A stretch of 64,000 nucleotides of DNA from Atrichornis clamosus (lineage: Eukaryota > Chordata > Aves > Passeriformes > Menuridae), in NCBI GenBank assembly GCA_013400975.1, contig WBMZ01000341.1, positions 124,001-188,000 of the forward strand. The letters are read 5' to 3'. A model generated the notes under the pieces. That model had not been told where the DNA came from and made no database searches. It saw only the letters and a program-made list of their open reading frames with translations. This document shows positions 12,701 through 64,000 of this stretch, piece after piece. Position numbers and translations under genes: made by a program. Positions within the stretch are counted from its first letter, which is position 1; every line of letters starts with the position of its first letter.

Positions 12701-13729
12701 ATCAACTTTGTCAGTAAACCACATTCTACAAACTGATCTTTGATTCCCTCATCCTTTACAGGCTGTCAAAAAGCCCTCTCATTTATTAATTATATCACTG
12801 AATATGAAAAGAAGTTGAAAATCCCAAGTCTTTAAAGTTACTGCCCTGCAATATCCCATCTTTTCAAGTGGCCCACAGACTGATTTATCACAAAAAAGTC
12901 ATCCATGCAGTGAGAGCTGGGCACACACCGGGATGCTCACAGGATCAGAGCATCAGCCACATCTTGCCATGAACCTGACAGCCAAATAGAGCACAAACAT
13001 CTAAACCCAATCTGCTTCCAGCTCTTCCAGTAACATATGGTGTACTGGTTTGTTTTAGGAGCATTGTATCAATAGCATCACAGAACCTCAGCTTTTGACG
13101 GAGGGAAGCACCCGACGAACAGCCCAAGCTAAGGCGTGTGGGACAGGCTCTGCTATCCAGGCTGCCTTACTTCTCCATGAACAAACCACCTGCGTTTCCT
13201 CAGGTGAAGGGCACGGACCAGTAACTTCCACTGCCACAGCACGTTCCCTCCACCTATTCTACAAACATTAAACCGCTGTTTAACATTTTACTGCCGTTAA
13301 AAAGTTCGCAGCAACAAGGCAGCAAAACCTCTGTGATAACAGATGTGCTCTACAGCAGTAGGTAGTTCTGCAATATAGGTGACAATATTAATACTGGGGA
13401 GGAGGGGAGGGAGGAGGGGGAAGGGAGGAAGAGCAGAGAGACTGTAGGGAGATGGAGGGTGTGGGGGAAGCTGTGAGAGTCCGCGGCCGCCCAGAGACCC
13501 CGCGGGCTGAGGAGGCCTGGGGGTGTCACACCCCGCACCCGCCGCCATCTTGGGCGCCCTCCAGCCACCCCAGCGGCGGCAGCCCCGGGCGGCGCCACCC
13601 TCGTCACTCCCTGCGGGAGGAGGGCAGGGGGAGCCGGGGAGTCCCTTCGCGGCACAGCCAGGCCCTCCCGCCCTTCGCCCGCCTCTTACTCGCTACCGCA
13701 GGCGCGCCGCGCAGCAGCCGCAGAGCCAT
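6627..13729 (-). CDS. SDHAF4: SDHAF4, succinate dehydrogenase assembly factor 4 (three coding exons)
   Basis: SDHAF4 is a small mitochondrial matrix protein. It binds the flavinylated SDHA subunit and promotes complex II assembly. Coding exons are 13690-13729, 11152-11304 and 6627-6736 (40, 153 and 110 bases), which join to 303 bases: 100 residues plus stop. All junctions are GT-AG and the phases match. The C-terminal block has the family signature, with [19 protein letters not shown], a [15 protein letters not shown] segment and the ending KGRCIDF. The N-terminus ([13 protein letters not shown]) is arginine-bearing with no acidic residue, as a mitochondrial presequence should be. The start ATG has a purine at -3 and G at +4. 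Human SDHAF4 is 108 residues, so this one is slightly short at the variable N-terminus. The gene lies downstream of FAM135A in the same orientation, as in human. Confidence 0.95.
7139..7790 (-). mobile_element. CR1 LINE fragment, minus orientation, in SDHAF4 intron 2
   Basis: Read on the minus strand this is a classic CR1 segment: 'gggtctcac' and 'ctccaggctg'-type blocks, then a decayed frame with [33 protein letters not shown] and [13 protein letters not shown]. These peptides are the usual out-of-ORF translations of the CR1 3' region. The canonical CR1 terminus (ATTCTATG-type repeat) is not present at the low-coordinate end. The sequence there turns into an inverted repeat and then unrelated AT-rich DNA. 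Confidence 0.9.
7199..7223. repeat. 10-bp inverted repeat at the 3' break of a CR1 copy
   Basis: GGTTGGATGG (7199-7208) and its exact reverse complement CCATCCAACC (7214-7223) flank a 5-base loop. GGTTGGATGG is itself a CR1 motif, so the second arm is CR1 sequence in the opposite direction. Confidence 0.9.
8722..9667 (+). pseudogene. GLE1: Processed (retroposed) GLE1 pseudogene, 5'-truncated, in SDHAF4 intron 2
   Basis: GLE1 is an mRNA-export factor at nuclear pores. The plus strand carries an intronless, frameshifted copy of its 3' half. Matches to the GLE1 C-terminal domain appear in order. They are [15 protein letters not shown] (from about 8785), [44 protein letters not shown] then [43 protein letters not shown], and a final SFWRL. 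Several single-base frameshifts and stop codons interrupt it. About nine residues are missing between TATLL and the VKQY block. A 3' UTR follows, with AATAAA at 9643-9648 and a 10-A run at 9658-9667. The missing introns, the A-tail and the decay mark it as a dead retrocopy. The 5' limit is uncertain; clear homology starts near 8780 and fainter similarity reaches about 8722. Confidence 0.87.
9643..9667 (+). terminator. Fossil poly(A) signal and A-tail of the GLE1 retrocopy
   Basis: AATAAA at 9643-9648 is followed after 9 bases by ten A residues (9658-9667), then a TTTAAAACCCCCC segment and the start of CR1 sequence. The spacing is normal for a cleaved and polyadenylated mRNA. Confidence 0.85.
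9682..10200 (+). mobile_element. CR1 LINE, 5'-truncated, plus orientation, abutting the GLE1 retrocopy
   Basis: It begins at 'cacctggagtactgtgctca' and runs through 'gaggaggccactaagacaat', 'agaactggggttcttcagcc', 'ggtttggattaggtattagg' and 'ggccaggttggatggag'. It ends at 'accattctgtgattttt', the normal CR1 3' terminus. It is on the same strand as the GLE1 retrocopy and starts only about 14 bases after that copy's A-tail. It is dead as a coding element. Confidence 0.93.
10880..11015 (-). mobile_element. Old CR1-like fragment, minus orientation
   Basis: The plus strand reads 'aatcccaacttctctgggtg', 'caatgtttgaccacccttgt' and 'gcaatttgtgcccaccagcc', which resemble the reverse complement of an older CR1 subfamily. 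Divergence is high, so the limits are approximate. It lies in SDHAF4 intron 2, just downstream of exon 2. Confidence 0.6.
11152..11304 (-). CDS. SDHAF4: SDHAF4 coding exon 2
   Basis: The acceptor is ...GATAG and the donor is GTAAGT. The exon encodes a serine-rich linker ([14 protein letters not shown]) and then the conserved [20 protein letters not shown] segment, ending at EPLE. The codon split across the exon 2-3 junction gives Lys. Confidence 0.95.
11761..11781. repeat. A21 homopolymer (T21 on the gene strand)
   Basis: This is an uninterrupted run of 21 A in SDHAF4 intron 1. No retroposed body is recognisable next to it. Confidence 0.95.
11782..13395. other. Remainder of SDHAF4 intron 1
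   Basis: AT-rich intronic sequence in which no repeat, exon or RNA gene was recognised. Confidence 0.5.
13396..13445. repeat. G-rich polypurine tract at the edge of the CpG island
   Basis: The plus strand is almost entirely G and A (for example 'ggggaggaggggagggagga'), with many runs of three or more G. This is compatible with G-quadruplex or triplex formation. It lies in SDHAF4 intron 1, 3' of the start site. Confidence 0.8.
13541..13552 (+). promoter_or_regulatory. YY1-type motif (GCCGCCATCTTG)
   Basis: This matches the extended YY1 consensus on the plus strand, about 140 bases inside SDHAF4 intron 1. YY1 sites just downstream of the start are common in nuclear genes for mitochondrial proteins. 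Binding is inferred. Confidence 0.6.
13690..13729 (-). CDS. SDHAF4: SDHAF4 coding exon 1
   Basis: This encodes [13 protein letters not shown] plus the first base of the next codon. It is followed by the donor GTAAGA. The exon sits inside a CpG island. The first residues are basic and hydrophobic, suitable for mitochondrial import. Confidence 0.9.
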
Positions 13730-13910
13730 GGCCGGGACGGAGCCGTGCGCCGCGGCCCCGCCCGCACGCAGGCGCCGAAGGAGGCGGCTCCGGCCAGGGC
13801 GGCGGGGCCGGGCAGCGCCGCCTCAGCGACCTCGCAACCCCCACGTTCCCCCGGGCTCCGCTAAAGGGAGGCGAACGGCACCGGGGGACCCAAGATCCCG
13901 GTGAAGGCAG

Positions 13911-16762
13911 CTCCGCGCTCAGAGGTGCTCGAGAAATACGCTGTAACTCCTCTCCACCCCTCGCCAAACCTGGAGCAAAGACGTCTTCTTTCTTCGATGC
14001 AATGAAGAGTTTAGCGGTGAAAGGACCCGTTTTCCTCCAAATGTGTAGTGCAGTCCTGCTAGTTTTTAGTTTTGTTTTGATGTTTTTGTTAATAATAACA
14101 ATGTACATTGTTCAAATAATACACAAAGGCTGCTTAGGATATGAAAGAACTGGCCACTGCCGGTGCTATAAGGACAGAGTGTTTGTGCTTACAATGTAAG
14201 CTGTATAGCTTGTACAGCTTTAGGCTGTATAATTCGATGTTACAAAAAAAAAAAAAAAAATCAAATGCTTTATTAGCTCAAAAAAACTTTTTATCTCCCT
14301 CTGTCCTTATGCCAACTGATGCATTTTCTGCATTCACGCGGAGATTATTCACCCTCCCAGGGAGAAAGCAGCAAGAAACTGAGCCACCAACCCTGGTGCT
14401 GGACTACAAAGCTTCAGATGGCACCTTTTCTGTTTCCCAGTTTAATCAGTGACGTTTAACACTCAGTATAAACCTAACCCTGGGATAAGTAACACCTGCG
14501 CTCATGGAGTGGTGCTCCAGTTATTTAGCTACAGTTCATGTTTTGAATATGGCAACATCTGCTTTTTGTCACTCTTCAGACTCTGCCAGCTAAACTTTTT
14601 CTTCCATAAAACATAATTCAAAACGCTCTGTCCACAGGTACTAAACTACACAAGGTAGCCTGGAGATCAGAGTCTAAAATAGCATTTTGTGTTCACATCT
14701 GAAAGGTTTAAGAAAGTAAATCTCCTTGGTAAATTAAGAGCAGCACACTCCCTGGAGTTTATTGCACTACATCTGGCAATGGCTACAAACTGGAAGTGAT
14801 TAAATTTAACTGACTGCCTTACGAGTGACATTTTCTCAATCAGCTTTTTATAACATGGTTCATTAGACATTAGAGACTGAAAATAATGGACATCCTTCCC
14901 TTTATTCTAACAGCAAGATGCTGGGCCTCTAGATCAGAAAGAATAAACATGAATGCAGAAAAAAATACTCTTCTGCCCAAAAGTGGCAAAAAAGAAACAA
15001 ACAGACCTCTTTGAAGTTCAACAACTTATCATTTATGTGTTCAATACAGTAAAGACTAACATGAAATCCTTCCCTTAAAAATCTCATACGAAGCTGCCTG
15101 CAGATACCAATAGTAAGCTCTGCTCCTAAACAGCTTAACACAGTCCATGAAAAATCATACATGCATACATGTGGAATTTCAAATGGTAAGGATGAAATAG
15201 CAATGCAAGATTAACGAGGTACTGTTTGTCCACCTAAAAATTTACTGTCTTCAAAACATATGTCTAGCTTTCATTTATTGTACTGCTGTAAAAATGCAAA
15301 ATTCACTTTTAACTCCTGAATTATTCATGTCTAGATCTTGTGGCTGAGGAGGTAATCAATCTGAACATTGGTAAAAACAAATGTAGCATACACCACAGGA
15401 ATTTTCTACTTTGCGATTAAATGGAATGTTTTATTTTCTTGTTTTCCTCCCTCTGTTTACTGATCATTTATCTCTTGCACTGCAGCTTGCTTCATGAGGA
15501 CAACACAAACAATATTGTATTTAGCTTTGCTGTTCTAAAAAGTGGGGAATAAAAGACTTATAGCTAGCACAAATCCTGCAGCAGTTCAATTCAGATGAGC
15601 CAAATGGAACGGTCTTGGGGGCTATCTGGAAAGCCCCACAACCAGCACTGCCCCGGGCAGCAAGCAAGCTGATGTTGCCTAAATGCCCCCTCTCCTCTCA
15701 GACCGTGTCAAGAACCTTGGTTATCTGAACACCACGCGTGGTCAGGGCAGGGCAAATAAAACTGGCTTGGAAATAAGGTTGTTTTGTGGTTACAGAGGAA
15801 GTCTTCCATCAATGTGAAATCTCTTGGCTCTACTGCAAAGCCTGGTGACTTTCAGTATAACATGGGCTCTTTTTCCAAAGTAGTAGCAATTGTTGGATCT
15901 ACAGGACCAGAAAGCCCAATTTTTATGGAAGATTCAAACAGAACCCAAGGAATTAATTTATATACACTGCGTACAAACAGAAGTTCAGACACTATCTCAT
16001 TTTATGCAGCGACCTCCTAATAATATCACTGAGAGCTTTGGGAAATAACAGTAGCAGCCTACTGCCTACAGGGAACAAGAGATTGACAGTTCTCTAAAGG
16101 AATGTTAAGACCCCCGTTCTTATCTTTCTTTCTGTAAGCAGCATAATTCTCTTTCAAGCAGCGTAGGATACCTGCATAAAGGAGAGGTCACTATTGCTAA
16201 AGGAAGAAGAAGCCCTGATTCAAACAGAAGAGTGGTGAGATGGAGCACTTTATAGCTCTAATTGCACCAGATGACACTGACTTATGTATATGCAAGTCAT
16301 TCTTTCTGTCTAGAAAAGAGAAGGCAGAAGTATGCACGAGTAGGGAGAACATGCCATGCAACACATGCACAGTTGTCCAAAACAAAACATCCCAGCCTGC
16401 ATGTGTTACTCAGAGAGCAACTGCAAGTAGCCTTACCATCTGTAAGTAAATATGAACTTCCTATGCCTCAAGGATGCGCTGCGGTCATCGCGCCGCTCGC
16501 TACTGTCTTACAGCACGTTCCCTTGGGACTTTGGGATGTCAAACGGCCCTCACAACAGCTACAGTACTGAGAGGGCTACCACAACACATATGGATTGCAT
16601 CGCGATGTGCAAATTAGGGAAGAAAAAATGAATTTAATGTCCTCTTAATTTGCCTTGTTCCTTGACAAACTTACATGCAAATATCACATGATTTCCTGCA
16701 CCATCCATTTTCTTCAAAGAACAAACCTAATTCAAGCTGCCTTAAATGGATGGGATCTACTG

Positions 16763-16764
<2 letters not shown>
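13911..16764. other. Intergenic stretch between SDHAF4 and FAM135A
   Basis: No supported exon or repeat family was found, apart from an A17 run at 14244-14260. A locally GC-richer patch lies at about 15600-15760 without a recognisable feature. Confidence 0.5.
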
Positions 16765-16815
<51 letters not shown>

Positions 16816-16822
16816 AAAAAAA
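16765..16822. repeat. (AC)23 microsatellite followed by A12
   Basis: A perfect AC dinucleotide run spans 16765-16810, followed directly by twelve A (16811-16822). It lies between the FAM135A 3' UTR and the SDHAF4 promoter and is likely to vary in length between individuals. Confidence 0.97.
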
Positions 16823-17039
16823 GGCTATTTCTGCCAGGATACTTCTGCTTTTCTAATCACAAAAGCATGCTTTACACACTTTCAGATTTTGAGACAGAAA
16901 GCAAGACAGACGTTTTTCAACAGTGACAGAACCATCTAAATACTTGTGTACTAAGAGCAGTTTAACATCCTCACTGTGAATCAAGGAGTATTTTGTAGCT
17001 TTAGCTCCCTTAAACAGATATTCAAAGTTTAGCCAGTAG

Positions 17040-18682
17040 TCAACTTCTACAATACTGTTAAATAAAAGACAGTTGAGATACTGTCAGAACATAATTGAAA
17101 CATTTAGAACTTTTTAGCAACATCATAATACAAAATTATTAATAAAAATAGGCATTGTTATAGTGAGAACGTATTTAAGATATCTTTGTGTCATAAGAAC
17201 TTGCCCAACACAACTCTAATAAAATACTCTTTGCAGTGTGTACATTGCAGAACATAGATGCTCATTTGAGCATCTTGTAAGTTATAGGAAACCCTCCCGA
17301 TATATTACAAAGACTATTATACAACATACCATATCAAATGCAAACTCACTTCATTATAAACTATTATTGCTATATTCATTTCAAAAGTACAAAATTATTA
17401 ATGATATACAAAAAAGTCTGTCCCGACTTTTGGTAATTAGCAGAACATTTCAGTTTCTTTAATTGCTTTCATTAGAGTAATTTGTTCATTTTATTAACAC
17501 CAGATGCAATAACACAATGCTAAAAATAAACATGCATTATACAACAGATTTATATTTTTTGAAAAATGTTCATTACAATTAGTGTACAATTAGTGAATGC
17601 ACATGTAACTCTTTCCCCCCACCTTTAGCGAATTATTGTTTGAAACAGAGAAAAGGGAAGGAAGGAGAAACCAAACAATGCTATTCAGCACCAGTAGAAA
17701 GTCAATAGACCTTTAACATTCCTGTATATCAAAAACATTTTATCTGTGTCACTAAACAGGTAAAGTTTACAATATTGTCTGATTTGAAGATGTATTGATT
17801 TATATTTACAATACTTTATAGTCAATAAAACATTTTAACAATATTTAAAAATTGCTTAAATTCATAAAAGTATTGCAGAAATTTATAACTTTTACCTATT
17901 TTAAGTACATACAAGAAAGTCCATGTAAAACTGTCCGTGTTCATCTGAAGAACTGACAGAGTAAGGAGCCATCTTGATACAGTTTGTAAAACCCCAATTA
18001 TTTGAAGGCAACGATCATTGAACATTCAAAAATCCTTAAGTTGCCATTTGCTTCTGAAAACAAAAGTTCCAGTAATAAAATTTGAGTATGTAAACTAACA
18101 TGTTTTTGAGATCAGTAGAAAATATATTCCCACAGGCATAACATATTTAACAATGACAATAATGATTTTGTAGAAAACTGTTAAGCTGTAGAAGATATAA
18201 TCATTTTCAAATATCCAGTATTTTAGCAGCTCATTGTGTTTCCAGTTAAACTTCCTACAGTGCTAAAATACAACAACTGAACACGTAAGACATTATTAGA
18301 ATTTTAAAATCCAATTTATTTTTGGCATCTAAAGCCTCTTGTAAAATGTAGCCAAGTAACATCGACTTCTGTTGTCTGAGAGCCAATAACCAACCAAACA
18401 AAAGTACACACTGTGCTTTAATCTCCAAATAATTAGGTACCCAAAATTAAGAAAAAGTAATAGAAAAGTAAAAAGAACAAAATAAAAAAATATTGCACAG
18501 TCACATTACCTAGAAAGTAAAGTTGATGTTAAAAAGCCCTAAGTGTGGATGATATAAATTATCTTCCATATAAAAAGTATAAATATCTCTTAAAATACAG
18601 CTGCAGCTATACTTTAACACCACACATTATTTGAATTCATCTGTTAATGAGGTAATAACCAAGTCTCTTAGAATGCTCTTCT
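17040..18682 (-). other. FAM135A: FAM135A 3' UTR, approximate extent
   Basis: The sequence after the stop codon is AT-rich, lacks CR1 copies and holds several minus-strand poly(A) hexamers, for example AATAAA at 18315-18320 and 17490-17495 and ATTAAA at 17458-17463. The true end cannot be fixed without transcript data; the limit at 17040 is a guess. Confidence 0.45.
17490..17495 (-). terminator. FAM135A: Candidate poly(A) signal of FAM135A (AATAAA)
   Basis: This minus-strand AATAAA lies about 1.2 kb past the stop codon. It is one of several candidates, with another at 18315-18320. Confidence 0.4.
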
Positions 18683-63549
<44,867 letters not shown>

Positions 63550-63735
63550 TCTGAAGGATAGGAACAGGTTGTCCAGAAAAGCTACAGAATCTCCATCCAT
63601 GGAAGCTTTCAAGACCTGAGGGGACAGAGCTCCAAGCAACATAGTTTGGATCAAGTGCTGACCCTCCTTTCAGTATCAGAGTAGGCTATATGATATGCTA
63701 CTATCCCTTTCACCCTCAATCAGTCTGTGATCCCA
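63550..63735 (+). mobile_element. Old CR1 3' fragment, plus orientation
   Basis: It reads 'ggaacaggttgtccagaaaa', 'gaatctccatccatggaagc', 'tttcaagacctgaggggaca' and ends 'caatcagtctgtgatccc'. The order and terminus fit CR1 with moderate decay. Confidence 0.8.
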
Positions 63736-64000
63736 GAAGTTAAAGGAAACCTGAAAAACAGGGTTCAGTGATTTACAACATGATGACTGAAAGGCAACAC
63801 AGTAAAAAGCACATATGGTCAGGAGTTGGTACACAAAACAAGTTGCAAACGCATCTATGAATACAGCATATTCCAGCTTCTGGCTTTCCTGAGTCTACAC
63901 AGGCAAAATCCTTCCCAAGAGCTGATATACCTGCTTCTCTGAAAGGCAGCATCTTTAACTTCCTATTAAATTTCCAATATCATAGACTTATTTAAAAAAA

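Larger units (their letters stand above)
13480..13910. promoter_or_regulatory. SDHAF4: CpG island promoter region of SDHAF4
   Basis: GC content jumps sharply against the AT-rich surroundings and CpG is frequent, with SacII and NotI-like sites at about 13480-13492. It covers the first coding exon and the donor of intron 1. The minus-strand 5' flank (13730-13910) contains GC boxes such as 'ggccccgcccgc' (written on the plus strand) and no evident TATA box. A TATA-less CpG promoter is usual for a housekeeping mitochondrial gene. The exact start site is not determinable. No coding gene on the plus strand was recognised here. Confidence 0.85.

Noticed and set aside
13452..13904. Plus-strand open frame across the CpG island (Arg/Pro/Ala-rich)
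   Set aside because: A typical product of GC-rich sequence lacking stops; the real gene here is SDHAF4 on the other strand.
13686..14108. 140-codon minus-strand open frame overlapping SDHAF4 exon 1
   Set aside because: It is in a different frame from [13 protein letters not shown] and does not join to exon 2.

Overview
The window is vertebrate nuclear DNA, most likely from a bird. It is AT-rich, its genes are split by GT-AG introns, and every clear interspersed repeat is a CR1 LINE, the dominant avian retroposon. No SINEs or long L1-type elements were recognised. The coding part of a gene that spans about 150 kb in human (from memory) is packed here into about 40 kb, which also suits a bird. 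I cannot name the species from sequence alone.

Two protein genes are present, both on the minus strand, so read them from high to low coordinates. FAM135A fills about 58.9 kb down to about 17 kb. Nineteen coding exons can be placed, from the exon carrying [11 protein letters not shown] (58863-58942) to the stop codon at 18683-18685. All splice junctions keep the frame, giving about 1500 residues. The first coding exon and the promoter lie beyond the right edge. SDHAF4 (succinate dehydrogenase assembly factor 4) follows in the same orientation. Its start is in a CpG island at 13.5-13.9 kb and its stop is at 6627-6629, with three coding exons and 100 residues. FAM135A followed head-to-tail by SDHAF4 is also the order I know from human 6q13, so this is conserved synteny. 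The two genes are not known to share a pathway: FAM135A looks like an alpha/beta-hydrolase-fold lipase-like protein, and SDHAF4 acts in mitochondrial complex II assembly.

Layout. 1-6480 is intergenic, with one CR1 fragment. 6481-13900 is SDHAF4; its second intron holds several CR1 copies and a broken GLE1 retrocopy. 13.9-17 kb is intergenic with an (AC)n tract. About 17-18.68 kb is the AT-rich 3' UTR of FAM135A. 18.68-58.94 kb is FAM135A exons and introns with scattered CR1 relics. 58.94-64 kb is FAM135A intron or upstream sequence.

The most interesting object is at about 8.7-10.2 kb. A GLE1 mRNA copy ending in its own AATAAA and A-tail is followed at once by a 5'-truncated CR1 on the same strand. 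That is the structure expected if CR1 reverse transcriptase switched template onto a cellular mRNA, and it would explain a processed pseudogene in a genome type where these are rare. Second is a 78-base in-frame exon in FAM135A at 48189-48266, which I found by reading the intron. No CRISPR array, operon, tRNA, rRNA or viral gene was seen.
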